A stretch of DNA of 64,000 bases from positions 1-64,000 of the forward strand of contig NZ_CP108495.1 in NCBI RefSeq assembly GCF_041435435.1. The letters are read 5' to 3'. Shown in pieces: positions 1 to 7,341 of the stretch; positions within the stretch are counted from its first letter, which is position 1; each line of letters starts with the position of its first letter. Both the position numbers and the translations under genes were made by a program. The notes below the pieces were generated by a model. The model was not told where the DNA came from and ran no database searches. It saw only the letters and a program-made list of their open reading frames with translations. Source of the stretch: Streptomyces sp. NBC_01241. GTDB lineage: Bacteria > Actinomycetota > Actinomycetes > Streptomycetales > Streptomycetaceae.

Positions 1-221
1 ACGGCTCCGACGTGTTCATGGTCGTCACGTTCCAGGAGGGGGAGGAGACCGCAACGGTCGCCGCCGCCCGAGCCTGGGCCGCCGCGAACGGCATTGCCGA
101 GGAGCCGCGCGGCGAGGAGATCGTGAGCGCGAACCTGATCTTCACCGACCCGGCCGACCGCCCCGCATGGGGCGAGCGCCGCCCGGTCGACCGGCCGACT
201 TTCTTCTACGACGCGGCCTGA
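1..221 (+). CDS. Hypothetical protein, 5' end outside the window
   Basis: The reading frame is open from base 3 to the TGA at 219-221, so the true start probably lies upstream. An internal GTG at 12 could start a 69-residue product but has no good ribosome-binding site in view. The visible residues form a short alpha/beta-like tail ending FFYDAA. The family is not recognised. A terminator-like hairpin and a type I leader cassette follow directly. Confidence 0.6.
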   Translation, partial: GSDVFMVVTFQEGEETATVAAARAWAAANGIAEEPRGEEIVSANLIFTDPADRPAWGERRPVDRPTFFYDAA

Positions 222-249
222 CGAAACGCGAGGCGGGGGCCTGAAAATA

Positions 250-353
250 CCTGGTCAGGCCCCCTTCCCCGCTTTCAAATCAGGCCCAACACTGGTAATA
301 TTGAGCTTGTTGGAAGGGGGTGGCACCCCGACCGACACCACCACTCGAAACCC
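250..353 (+). promoter_or_regulatory. Type I leader cassette, copy a
   Basis: A small hairpin, CCTG-GT-CAGG (250-259), is followed by a promoter-like TAATAT at 296-301 inside the conserved block CTGGTAATATTGAGCTTG. Next come GGAAGGGG and a stem GGGG/CCCC (316-319 with 326-329) closing the hexaloop GTGGCA. The copy ends at CTCGAAACCC (344-353). The -35 region is poor (TTTCAA at 273-278, 17 bp from the -10). The following gene starts 20 bp downstream. One of seven long copies; see the findings. Confidence 0.7.
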
Positions 354-373
354 GGAAACCGCAGGAGGACACC

Positions 374-721
374 ATGTCCCGCACCGACCACCACCGCCGT
401 CCCCGCCCGGTCCGCAAGGGCAACCCCACCCGCGTCCTCGGGGTCAACGACCAGGCCGCCGCCCGCGCCGGAATCCTGACGACGGCCGTACGGCTCGACG
501 ACGGGAACCCGCAGTACAGCCGGAGCGCGAGCGTGTGGGCGACCAAGCCCGGCACGCGGAAGGCGTACCAGACCGCCACCCACCGGGCGGACCGCGCCGC
601 CGTTCGCGCGGCACTGTCCACCGCCGCGTACCGCCGCGACCCGGCCCGCCGCCAGGCCCTCCGCATGGAGCGCGCCCTTACCCCGGTCACGCGCCGCCGC
701 GTGGACTGGGACATGAGCTGA
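374..721 (+). CDS. Small basic hypothetical protein (115 aa)
   Basis: The ATG at 374 follows GCAGGAGGACACC, a strong ribosome-binding site at normal spacing. An in-frame upstream extension back to the leader loop GTG at 320 is therefore unlikely. The protein is very basic (N-terminal SRTDHHRRPRPVRKGN) and rich in Arg and Ala, with a helical C-terminal half ending VDWDMS. It could bind nucleic acid through charge, but no domain is recognised. It is the first gene behind leader cassette a and is followed 8 bp later by a compact type II hairpin. Confidence 0.6.
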   Translation: MSRTDHHRRPRPVRKGNPTRVLGVNDQAAARAGILTTAVRLDDGNPQYSRSASVWATKPGTRKAYQTATHRADRAAVRAALSTAAYRRDPARRQALRMERALTPVTRRRVDWDMS

Positions 722-729
722 CACCCCGG

Positions 730-772
730 CCGGGGCGGCGGATGGCACCGCCGCCCCGGCCCCTCGAAACCC
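730..772 (+). promoter_or_regulatory. Type II intergenic hairpin element, copy a
   Basis: A 12-bp perfect GC stem (730-741 with 748-759) closes the hexaloop ATGGCA, followed by CTCGAAACCC at 763-772. It starts 8 bp after one stop codon and ends 27 bp before the next start. There is no T-run, so it is not a standard intrinsic terminator. Confidence 0.7.
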
Positions 773-799
773 GCCCGTTCAGCCAGAGAGAGGCCCCCG

Positions 800-1255
800 A
801 TGACCAACGCGACCGCCACCCCCACCATTCACGTCCGCGCAGTCGCCACGACGCCGCTGTACGGGGCCACCTGCGACCGGTGCCCCTCATGGGCCGGGAA
901 GGTCACGGACGACCGCGACGCCCACATGTGGGACGTACGGATGCACGCGGCGACGCACCCGGACCCGACCGCCGGAGCCGTGTGGACGCCCGGCAGCGTC
1001 GCGCCCCGCCCCGCGACGCGCGGCCAAGAGGTCGGAGAGGTGCCGATCTACCGCGTGGTCTGCGACGAGTGCCCGCGATACGCGGGAGGCGGAGGCACCG
1101 ACCGCGACCGGGTGACCGCGTACGCCGAGCTGCACCGGGACGTGCACACGGCCTACCAGCGGATGCGCGCCGAGTTCTTCAGCTCTCAGGCCATTGCCGC
1201 CCACCGGGCCGCCGTCCAGGCCGACCCCGGCCGGTGGGCCCACCGCACGTGGTGA
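800..1255 (+). CDS. Tandem CxxC...HxxxH zinc-finger-like protein (151 aa)
   Basis: Two copies of one metal-site pattern are visible: Cys25-x2-Cys28 with His49-x3-His53, and Cys88-x2-Cys91 with His112-x3-His116. The spacer between the second Cys and the first His is exactly 20 residues in both. This duplicated C2H2-like arrangement suggests two zinc-binding modules in tandem, probably contacting DNA, RNA or protein. The ATG follows GAGAGAGG at about 7 bp. It belongs to the leader-element gene set. No named family is recognised, and zinc binding is an inference from spacing. Confidence 0.6.
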   Translation: MTNATATPTIHVRAVATTPLYGATCDRCPSWAGKVTDDRDAHMWDVRMHAATHPDPTAGAVWTPGSVAPRPATRGQEVGEVPIYRVVCDECPRYAGGGGTDRDRVTAYAELHRDVHTAYQRMRAEFFSSQAIAAHRAAVQADPGRWAHRTW

Positions 1256-1278
1256 GCGCGGCGGCCGCCGCCGAGCGG

Positions 1279-1453
1279 TAACCGGCGGCGGCCGCGCCGA
1301 CCACTCCCCGACCGACCCCGCCGCGCGCCTGTCCGTCCGCCAGCCGGCCGCCGGGCGACGGCCGCACGTCTTCAGCGCCCCCCGGCGCGCATCCCGCACT
1401 CGGTACCTCTCGGGCCGCGCCCGCGGAACACCCTCTTCACGACAAGGAACCCG
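1279..1453 (+). repeat. Diverged leader block shared with 10626-10825
   Basis: This intergenic stretch shares ordered short blocks with the one at 10626-10825: GGTAACCGGCG, GGCCGCGCCGAC, CCGCCGCGCGCCTG, CGACGGCCGCAC, GGCGCGCA and a final ACGACAAGGA at the ribosome-binding site. The sequence between blocks has diverged. It looks like a third leader family that lacks the CTCGAAACCC box. Confidence 0.45.
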
Positions 1454-2002
1454 ATGAACACCACCATGCCCGAAGCCAGTTCCACCAGCCTGCGCATGGC
1501 CGTCGAGGCCGCCCGCGCGGCCGCCAAGGCCGCCGCGCACACCGCCGCCCTGATCCTGATCGAGGCGGACGGCGGCCGGGGCAGCATCCACGACGGCTCG
1601 CACGAGCAGCACGGCGATACCTGGTGCGTGGTCAGGTCCGCGCACTTCACCGCGCACATCCTGTCCGAGTCGCACGGCGACCGCGCGCACGTCACGCTGA
1701 CCGGCATCACCCCGGCCGCCTACGAGCAGATGCGGACATGGGCCGAGGACCGCGACGACTGCCGCCACGATCACGGCTGCGTCTGCCTTGACGACCCGTG
1801 GCCCACACTCGCCTTCCTCTCCGAGACCACCGAGGAATGCCGGATCGACTACCGCCGCGCCGACGAGGACGAACGCGGCAGCGCCCGCCTGGCGTTCAAC
1901 CGCATCACCGTCACGCTCTTCTACGAGCCGGTGGCCGTGGTGGACACTCTGCTCCGCATCGCCCGATCCACTCCGGCGGCTGACCCGGAAACGTCCAGGT
2001 GA
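1454..2002 (+). CDS. Hypothetical protein with His/Cys-rich segment (182 aa)
   Basis: The ATG is preceded by ACAAGGAACCCG, an acceptable ribosome-binding site. The N-terminal third is an alanine-rich helix, MRMAVEAARAAAKAAAH-like in composition. A central cluster, DDCRHDHGCVC, gives three cysteines and two histidines within eleven residues and may bind a metal. The C-terminal half alternates predicted strands and ends RSTPAADPETSR. No family is recognised. Leader cassette b begins immediately downstream. Confidence 0.6.
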   Translation: MNTTMPEASSTSLRMAVEAARAAAKAAAHTAALILIEADGGRGSIHDGSHEQHGDTWCVVRSAHFTAHILSESHGDRAHVTLTGITPAAYEQMRTWAEDRDDCRHDHGCVCLDDPWPTLAFLSETTEECRIDYRRADEDERGSARLAFNRITVTLFYEPVAVVDTLLRIARSTPAADPETSR

Positions 2003-2017
2003 GACGCCCTTTCCGGC

Positions 2018-2098
2018 TTCCGAATCAGGCTCAATACTGGTAATATTGAGCTTGTTGGAAGGGGGTGGCACCCCGACCGGCACCACCACTCGAAACCC
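2018..2098 (+). promoter_or_regulatory. Type I leader cassette, copy b
   Basis: TAATAT at 2041-2046 is nested in an inverted repeat, GCTCAATA...TATTGAGC, with a 7-nt loop. GGAAGGGGGTGGCACCCC then forms the hexaloop stem, and CTCGAAACCC lies at 2089-2098. The gene at 2114 starts 15 bp further on after GGAGGA. The core is almost identical to copies a, c, d and e. Confidence 0.7.
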
Positions 2099-2113
2099 AC
2101 GCTGGAGGACCCC

Positions 2114-2554
2114 ATGGGCCGAACTATGACCGCTGCCGAGCGCGCTGCCCGAGACGCACTGAAGCCGTACGTGAAGGCCGGGCAGATGCGGCAGAGCGAA
2201 GTGAACAAGACCATGCGGGACGGGCTGCCGATCATCGAGCGGGTCATCCGGACCGAGCTTCAGCGGCACGAGTTCGGGAGCACCTTCTACTACGGGACGA
2301 AGGTGACCCGGGCCCGCAACGAGTACGAGGCCGCCACGACCGCGACCGCGCGGCACATGAAGCGGGCGAGGCTCGCCACGGCGGAGGTAACGGCAGCGGT
2401 CTACAAGGCCGTGCGCGCCGAGTACAAGACCGCCGAGGAGATCGAGCGGGAGGACCGCGAGGCCCCCCTCATGGCCGCCGCTCTGGATGTGGTCAAGGAG
2501 GAGGCCGAGCAGGCCGCCACCTCCACCCCGCAGGCACCGCCCGCCGCCGCCTGA
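2114..2554 (+). CDS. Helical hypothetical protein (146 aa)
   Basis: The ATG follows GCTGGAGGACCCC with good spacing. The protein is almost wholly helical and charged, with a coiled-coil-like stretch over about residues 75-130 (ATARHMKRARLATAEV and onward) and a Pro/Ala tail. It has no transmembrane segment or cysteines. The family is unrecognised. Its position directly behind leader cassette b places it in the same presumed regulon as the neighbouring small genes. Confidence 0.6.
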   Translation: MGRTMTAAERAARDALKPYVKAGQMRQSEVNKTMRDGLPIIERVIRTELQRHEFGSTFYYGTKVTRARNEYEAATTATARHMKRARLATAEVTAAVYKAVRAEYKTAEEIEREDREAPLMAAALDVVKEEAEQAATSTPQAPPAAA

Positions 2555-2676
2555 CGAGCGACCCGGCCGCAGCGCCCCGGCACCCCGCCGGGACGCTGCG
2601 GCCCCGCTCGGAACTGACCATCGCGGAGCGCGACCGCGCCGACAGGCCCCAGGCCCCCGGCGCGGCCGCGCCCCAC

Positions 2677-2764
2677 GGTGGTCACTGACCACCACGGGCG
2701 ACGAACCGTCGCCCGTGGCCGGCACCGTGCGCCGCCACATCCCAGCACCACCTACAGGTGGTGC
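2677..2764 (+). promoter_or_regulatory. Three consecutive hairpins in the leader of the 2787 gene
   Basis: Three perfect inverted repeats follow one another: GGTGGTCA/TGACCACC (2677-2693), CCACGGGCGACG/CGTCGCCCGTGG (2692-2718) and GCACCACCT/AGGTGGTGC (2745-2764). The first two share bases 2692-2693. The last ends 22 bp before the start codon. This replaces the CTCGAAACCC-type leader found at neighbouring genes and may be an attenuator. Confidence 0.5.
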
Positions 2765-2786
2765 CCCACCCTGCGAGAGGAACCCC

Positions 2787-3329
2787 ATGACCGACCTGAC
2801 CAAGCTGCCCCACACCGGGCTTCACGTCCCCCACGGCCGCTACACCCTCGCCGACTTCCAGCAGATGACGACGCCCTGCGGTATCGCCTACAACGCCACC
2901 GTCCACGAGGGGAAGCGCTGCGTGGGCGTCATCGAGAATCAGGGCAACGGCGGAGGCACCTGGTTCCGCCCGGCCACCGCCGCCGACCACCGGGCCGTCC
3001 ACGAGTTCGCCGCCGCCTGCCGCATGGACGGGGAACCGCTGTCCGAGGAGGAGGTACTGGACCACCTCATCACCGAGCACGAGACCGCCCAGGAAGTCGC
3101 GAAGTGCGCGCGTCGGCGCGCAAGCCTCATCCGCGGATTCGAGGAGGACGGGTTGCCCGCCGTCACCATCGCCATCGGCAGCCCGCCGGTCTGGCTCGAC
3201 CGCGCCGACTCTCCGTTCCTGCCCCGGCTCGCCCGCGACCTGAAGGCCAGCGACCCCGACGTAGCTGTCTGGGAATTCTGGACCGGCGACCAGTGGAAGC
3301 CGCTCAACCTCCCCGCCGTCACCGACTGA
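2787..3329 (+). CDS. Hypothetical protein (180 aa)
   Basis: The start at 2787 is chosen because GAGAGGAACCCC precedes it. The open frame extends further upstream only through the hairpin leader. The protein begins MTDLTKLPHTGLHVPHGRYT and contains a GNGGGTWF segment, an acidic helix (EEEVLDHLITEHETAQEV) and a Trp-rich C-terminus (VWEFWTGDQWKPLNL). It looks soluble and globular. The family is not recognised. It is followed by a hairpin with a T-run and leader cassette c. Confidence 0.6.
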   Translation: MTDLTKLPHTGLHVPHGRYTLADFQQMTTPCGIAYNATVHEGKRCVGVIENQGNGGGTWFRPATAADHRAVHEFAAACRMDGEPLSEEEVLDHLITEHETAQEVAKCARRRASLIRGFEEDGLPAVTIAIGSPPVWLDRADSPFLPRLARDLKASDPDVAVWEFWTGDQWKPLNLPAVTD

Positions 3330-3333
3330 AAAC

Positions 3334-3437
3334 CCCTGCTCAGGGCCCCTTTTTGCTAGGCGATCAGGTCCAAGGCTGGTAATATTGAGCTTGTTGGAAG
3401 GGGGTGGCGCCCCGACCAACGCCACCACTCGAAACCC
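3334..3437 (+). promoter_or_regulatory. Terminator plus type I leader cassette, copy c
   Basis: CCCTG-CT-CAGGG (3334-3345) followed by CCCCTTTTT looks like a small intrinsic terminator for the upstream gene. TAATAT lies at 3380-3385, then GGAAGGGGGTGGCGCCCC with hexaloop GTGGCG, the only copy with G at the last loop base. CTCGAAACCC is at 3428-3437. In this copy GGTGGCG can alternatively pair with CGCCACC over 7 bp. Confidence 0.7.
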
Positions 3438-3454
3438 GAACCGGAAGGCATCTG

Positions 3455-3625
3455 ATGCCTGCATACATCGACGACCTCGAAGAGCCCTGCGACGACTGCG
3501 GCGCGGACGAAGGGGAGCCCTGCGACCCCGAGTGCGAGCACTACGACGAGGAGCTCCACGGCGGGTACACCCGCGAGATCGAAGCCCCCTCGCAGTACGA
3601 GGAGCCCGTCCCGCCCGGCTGGTAG
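3455..3625 (+). CDS. Small acidic four-cysteine protein (56 aa)
   Basis: The ATG at 3455 follows CCGGAAGGCATCTG. The only clear feature is Cys12-x2-Cys15-x7-Cys23-x3-Cys27 followed by His29, a compact zinc-ribbon-like site within PCDDCGADEGEPCDPECEH. The CxxCGA..GEPC pattern resembles short zinc fingers seen in actinophage and plasmid proteins. The rest is strongly acidic and Tyr/Pro-rich. Metal binding is inferred and the function is unknown. Confidence 0.6.
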   Translation: MPAYIDDLEEPCDDCGADEGEPCDPECEHYDEELHGGYTREIEAPSQYEEPVPPGW

Positions 3626-3638
3626 AAGACGGCCCCCA

Positions 3639-3682
3639 CCGGGGCGGCGGATGGCACCGCCGCCCCGGCCCCCTCGAAACCC
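3639..3682 (+). promoter_or_regulatory. Type II intergenic hairpin element, copy b
   Basis: A 12-bp stem (3639-3650 with 3657-3668) closes hexaloop ATGGCA, with CTCGAAACCC at 3673-3682. The broken gene at 3699 starts 17 bp later after GGAGGAACC. Confidence 0.7.
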
Positions 3683-3698
3683 ACACCACGGAGGAACC

Positions 3699-4287
3699 GT
3701 GAAGTTCACGCTGGTCCACATCTTCCCCAACGGCACCGAGAAGCCCGTATCCGTGCCGATGCCCACGGTCGGCAAGGCCGCAGCCCTGGCCGCCCAGTCG
3801 CTCCTCGACAACCGGCGCGCGACCAAAGGGCGAAGCGCAGTCGTTCGCGGACTACCTGGCGACCCACATGCACGTCGGCAAGACCCTGACGCACTGGCCG
3901 TCCCGGTACGCCGCCCGCATCGAGTGCGCCGAGACGATCGCGGAGCCCGATCCGAGCTCGCTCCGCCTCACCAAGCCCCAGAAGCGCACTTACCTCGGTG
4001 TCGAGGCGGAGACCTGGGAAGTCCGCACCGGCGGCCCTCTCTCCCTGCGGACGATCTACCTCCGGTGGACCGCTGACGATCGGCACTGGGTCACCGAAGA
4101 CCCGGTCATGCTCGAAAACGGGAGCTTCTTCACCGGTGGCGGCCCGCAGCCGCACAAGGCCGGAGACCTCTCCGCCTGGACCATGCGAGGAGACGGCCGC
4201 AGGGGCTCCTCCTGCCACATCCTCGTTCCGGATCGACAGCTTCCCCAGGACGCCCCCACGGACCGGCTCCTTCTGCCCGCCAGGTAA
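3699..4287 (+). pseudogene. Hypothetical protein gene split by a +1 frame change
   Basis: Translation from GTG 3699 (ribosome-binding site GGAGGAACC) gives KFTLVHIFPNGTEKPVSV and is sensible up to about codon 42. From 3826 the sensible frame is the next one, KGEAQSFADYLATHMHVG, which runs to the stop at 4287. The junction is an AAA run at 3825-3827 carrying one surplus base. Joined, the product would be about 195 residues with a Trp-containing C-terminal half (LRWTADDRHWVTEDPVML). It may be a real pseudogene, a sequencing insertion or, less likely, recoding. The family is not recognised. Confidence 0.6.
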
Positions 4288-4350
4288 CCGGCGGGCAAAC
4301 CCCGGCGGCCCGCCGGAAGAGACCCCCTGACCGAAGTCCGGTCCGCCCTG

Positions 4351-4395
4351 CCGGGGCGGCGGTTGGCACCGCCGCCCCGGCCCCGCTCGAAACCC
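4351..4395 (+). promoter_or_regulatory. Type II intergenic hairpin element, copy c
   Basis: A 12-bp stem (4351-4362 with 4369-4380) closes hexaloop TTGGCA, with CTCGAAACCC at 4386-4395, 23 bp before the TTG start at 4419. Confidence 0.7.
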
Positions 4396-4418
4396 GCACC
4401 CGACGAGAGGAACACTCC

Positions 4419-5216
4419 TTGACCACAACGACCACGACCACCACGCCCACCCCGAAGCGCTACGAGCTCGGCACGCGCGACGCCAGCGGCCGCTACCCCG
4501 TCACCGTCGGCGGCCGCCCCGCCGGTGACATCCACCGCTTCCACGGAGAGTGGTACGCCCGGCCCCAGGGTCACGCCGAGGAGAGCCGCCACGACGACAA
4601 GGACGCCGCCGCCTCGCACCTGGTCGACCTGGTCGACTCCGGCGCCATCGACCCCGCGGCCGCCCCGGCCAAGGCCCCGGCCGCCGGGGTGCAGGGCATC
4701 GTCCCGTGGCTGTCCCCGCGCCTGAAGCCGACCCGGCGCAACGTCCTGAGCGCGGGCATCGCGCTCGCCCGCGTCGCCGAACTCGCCTGGCTGCCGGAGG
4801 ACGAGGACGGCAACGCCACCGGCTACCCGGGATCTGACAACCCGTGGGAGCTGAAGTGCCGGTTGGACGGGAAGGTCGTCGTCCGCTGGTGGTCGCACCT
4901 GCGCGGCCGCAACGGCGACAACACCCCCCGGCCGGTGTACCGGCACGAGGGGTGCATCGACTTCGAGGACCAGGCCGGGAAGGTCGCCGCCCTGGTGGGC
5001 GAGCCCCCCACCAGTTGCCCCTGCCGGGAGATCAACCACCCGACCACGGCTGAGGACATCGAGAAGCTGCTGGAGCGCGCCGAGCGCGCCCGCAAGGCCG
5101 ACGACGTCGAGACCCTGCGGCCGCTGCTGACGCAGCTGCTCGGACCCTGCCCCGCCAGCAGCGCCCGCGCCGAGTCCATGAAGACCTTCCTGCCCAAGCC
5201 CAAGTCCAAGAACTGA
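4419..5216 (+). CDS. Hypothetical protein (265 aa)
   Basis: A TTG start is chosen because GAGAGGAAC lies about 7 bp upstream and the frame opens there. After a threonine-rich N-terminus, residues about 15-60 look like a small strand-rich domain (YELGTRDASGRYPVTVGGRP). A linker of Ala/Pro follows, then a domain with VVVRWWSHLRGRNG and a CPCREINHP motif near residue 200. The C-terminal helix ends KTFLPKPKSKN. No named family is recognised. The two cysteines and the Trp pairs are the most distinctive marks. Confidence 0.6.
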   Translation: MTTTTTTTTPTPKRYELGTRDASGRYPVTVGGRPAGDIHRFHGEWYARPQGHAEESRHDDKDAAASHLVDLVDSGAIDPAAAPAKAPAAGVQGIVPWLSPRLKPTRRNVLSAGIALARVAELAWLPEDEDGNATGYPGSDNPWELKCRLDGKVVVRWWSHLRGRNGDNTPRPVYRHEGCIDFEDQAGKVAALVGEPPTSCPCREINHPTTAEDIEKLLERAERARKADDVETLRPLLTQLLGPCPASSARAESMKTFLPKPKSKN

Positions 5217-5229
5217 CCGACCCCGACCA

Positions 5230-5260
5230 GGTGGGGCGGCGGCCGCGCCGCCGCCCCACC
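5230..5260 (+). terminator. Strong intergenic hairpin without CTCGAAACCC
   Basis: A 14-bp perfect stem (GGTGGGGCGGCGGC with its complement) has loop CGC, starts 13 bp after a stop codon and ends 21 bp before the next ATG. It resembles the type II stems but lacks the NTGGCA loop and the CTCGAAACCC tail. It also has no T-run, so termination is only one possibility. Confidence 0.4.
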
Positions 5261-5281
5261 GCCCCAACGGAGAGGAGCGCG

Positions 5282-5713
5282 ATGCCGCGCGTCACCCGCC
5301 AGCACACCGTCGCCCACCACCTGGTCCAGGGCGGCCTTATTGACCTGAAGCTCACCGAGGCCGCGCAGAAGAAGGACCGCCCCGGCCTCTACCGCGATGA
5401 CGGGTTTTCCGTCCGCAGCTACCACGCGCCGGACGGCACCCTGCTCACGGTGGCCGGCGCCTACGGGCCGGACTGGGTCATGACCCGGGCCGAGATCCGC
5501 AACCGGCTCGAACAGCCCTACATCCGGTACACCGTCACCGACGACGCCCCCGGCCTGGCCGACCACGAGCAGCTCGTCCGCTGGGCCACCGGCGAGGAAC
5601 TCCAGGCCCGCAAGCGGACCGCGGCCGCGCGCCAGGCCCCGCTCGTCGCCCAACTGCGCCGCCAGCAGAACGAACAGGACGCCCAGGACGCCGGACAGTC
5701 GGCCCTGTTCTGA
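5282..5713 (+). CDS. Hypothetical protein ending in a beta-clamp-like motif (143 aa)
   Basis: The ATG at 5282 follows GGAGAGGAGCGCG. The body is a compact alpha/beta protein (LYRDDGFSVRSYHAPDGTLL, YGPDWVMTRAEIRNRL), and the last 40 residues form a polar helix. The extreme C-terminus is QSALF, matching the Q-x-x-L-F pentapeptide by which many bacterial proteins bind the DNA polymerase III sliding clamp. Two other products here (12104 and 13751) end the same way. Clamp binding is an inference. No enzymatic family is recognised. Confidence 0.6.
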   Translation: MPRVTRQHTVAHHLVQGGLIDLKLTEAAQKKDRPGLYRDDGFSVRSYHAPDGTLLTVAGAYGPDWVMTRAEIRNRLEQPYIRYTVTDDAPGLADHEQLVRWATGEELQARKRTAAARQAPLVAQLRRQQNEQDAQDAGQSALF

Positions 5714-5809
5714 CCCCCCGGGCCGGGCTCGCGCCACACCCGGCGCAGGTCCGGCCCCTCCGCTCCCAGCGCCGGCGCCGGAGCCCTGCGCCCGAGGAAT
5801 GGCCACAGC

Positions 5810-5920
5810 TAAAACGCCTGCTCAAGGGCCCCATTCCGCTAGACGATCAGGTTCAAGACTGGTAATATTGAGTGTGTTGGAAGGGGGTGGCACCCCGACC
5901 AACGCCACCACTCGAAACCC
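5810..5920 (+). promoter_or_regulatory. Type I leader cassette, copy d
   Basis: The upstream block AAAACGCCTGCTCAAGGGCC matches that of copy c. TAATAT is at 5863-5868, followed by GGAAGGGGGTGGCACCCC and CTCGAAACCC at 5911-5920. The DUF3560 gene starts 23 bp downstream. Confidence 0.7.
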
Positions 5921-5943
5921 GTACGAACGAAAGGCAATACCCC

Positions 5944-7341
5944 GTGACTGAAACCCCTGAGAAGGGCGTCATCACCATCACCCACACCCGGGCGGAGGGC
6001 ACGATTCTCACCGGCTCCAGCAAGGGTGACGGCATCTTCGAGATCGTCCGCGATCACAACTTCTGGTTCTCCCGGAACGTGGACGGCCTGTTCCTCAAGC
6101 GCTCCCGCGACAGGGAGGGCCAGACCTGGCGGATCAACGCGGCGGCCGAAGCTCTCCGGGCGGCTGGCCATGAGGTGACCGTCGAAATCGACGAGGACAC
6201 CCGGCGGTCCTTCGCCGAGGCCGAGGCCGACCGCGAGGAACGCGCAGCGGAGAGGGCCGACCGGTTCGGCGGCCGCGCGGGCCGGGCCGCCGCCTCGGCG
6301 GACGCTCGGCGAGCGGCCGCCGATCAGCTCTCGAAGCGGTTCGAGTTCGGGCAGCCGATCCTGGTCGGTCACCACAGCGAGGGCCGCGCCCGCCGCGATG
6401 CCGCCCGGATCGACGCGAACATGAGGGCTTCGTTCGAGGACCGGGACCGTGCGGGGTACTGGTCGAACCGGGCCCAGGCATCGGAGAGCTACACCCAGCA
6501 CCGCAATGACCCGTACCGCACACTGCGGCGCCTGGAGAAGCTGCGCGCCGACCTGCGCGCCCAGGAGCGGCACCTTGCGGCCGCGACCGCAGCGGGCCGG
6601 GACGGGGCCCGGCACGCCCGGCTCATCGAGGAGATGACCGAGGAGATCACCCACTGGGAGGACGTCGTCGAGAAGGCCAAGGCCGAAGGCGTGAAGGTCT
6701 GGGGCCCGGAAGACTTCACCGCAGGCGACTTCGTCCGGACCGGCGGCTCCTGGCACGAGGTGATCCGCGTCAACCCCAAGACGCTGTCGATCGCGTGGAA
6801 CCTGCGACTCGCCCCGAAGCAGGTCATGACGCGGGAGGACGCCACCGTGCCCGGCTACCGCCTCGGCACCTTCACCGTGGACTACACGACCGTACGGGGC
6901 CGTTGCCCCGGTGAGGTGATGCGCGCTTTCCTCGCCGACGGGAAGGTCCCCGGCACCAAGACCGCGCACGAGGCTTCCGAGAAGCTGCCGGCGGGCGCGG
7001 TCCGGGCGGCCGAGGCCGCGAAGTCGAAGGCGAAGAAGCGCAGCGACCCGAAGATTCCCAAGCGTGTCAGGGTCGAGTGCGCCCCGGACCGCACCGCGGC
7101 CACCCTGACGTTCCTGACCGGGCGCAGCCAGCCGCACAAGGACTTCGAGCCGGTGACCCTCACGCCCCCGGAGGGCGAGAAGTTCACTGAGACCATCTGG
7201 GCGAACACGCTGCGGACCGCGGCGGCCGAGTACCTGGCCGAGCGCGGTTTCCGGTTCCGAGAGGCGGGGTGGAGCGGCGAGTCGATCCAGGGTGCCAGCC
7301 GAGCTATTGAGGAGATCCCGGCGGCCGGAGCCCGCGCCTGA
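5944..7341 (+). CDS. DUF3560 domain-containing protein (465 aa)
   Basis: The GTG at 5944 follows CGAAAGGCAATACCCC. The open frame extends upstream only through the leader. Residues about 70-200 carry the DUF3560 signature: a charged helix, ADREERAAERADRFGG, then RFEFGQPILVGHHSEGRARRD and RDRAGYWSNRA. Proteins with this domain are common on actinobacterial plasmids and phages, but their biochemical role is unknown. The remainder holds a long coiled-coil-like helix (YRTLRRLEKLRADLRAQE) and a C-terminal strand-rich part. The last 50 bp overlap the next frame. Confidence 0.75.
   Translation: MTETPEKGVITITHTRAEGTILTGSSKGDGIFEIVRDHNFWFSRNVDGLFLKRSRDREGQTWRINAAAEALRAAGHEVTVEIDEDTRRSFAEAEADREERAAERADRFGGRAGRAAASADARRAAADQLSKRFEFGQPILVGHHSEGRARRDAARIDANMRASFEDRDRAGYWSNRAQASESYTQHRNDPYRTLRRLEKLRADLRAQERHLAAATAAGRDGARHARLIEEMTEEITHWEDVVEKAKAEGVKVWGPEDFTAGDFVRTGGSWHEVIRVNPKTLSIAWNLRLAPKQVMTREDATVPGYRLGTFTVDYTTVRGRCPGEVMRAFLADGKVPGTKTAHEASEKLPAGAVRAAEAAKSKAKKRSDPKIPKRVRVECAPDRTAATLTFLTGRSQPHKDFEPVTLTPPEGEKFTETIWANTLRTAAAEYLAERGFRFREAGWSGESIQGASRAIEEIPAAGARA

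Noticed and set aside
344-353. CTCGAAACCC as the T-arm of a tRNA or tRNA-like element
   Set aside because: It resembles a TTCGAAnCC T-loop, but no pairing 5' arm or acceptor stem is present around any copy.
320-721. Starting the first left-arm gene at the loop GTG (320), giving an N-terminal MAPRPTPPLETR extension
   Set aside because: The same text precedes other genes out of frame, and a strong ribosome-binding site precedes ATG 374.
730-772. Type II hairpins as ordinary intrinsic terminators
   Set aside because: Each is followed by a conserved CTCGAAACCC and not a T-run, and the loop is conserved, which terminators do not need. Partial termination is still possible.
3820-3835. Programmed +1 frameshifting at the three broken genes
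   Set aside because: The sites share only a CC-N-AAG/homopolymer look. No stop codon, re-pairing slippery codon or stimulatory structure is evident. Indel or sequencing error is simpler.
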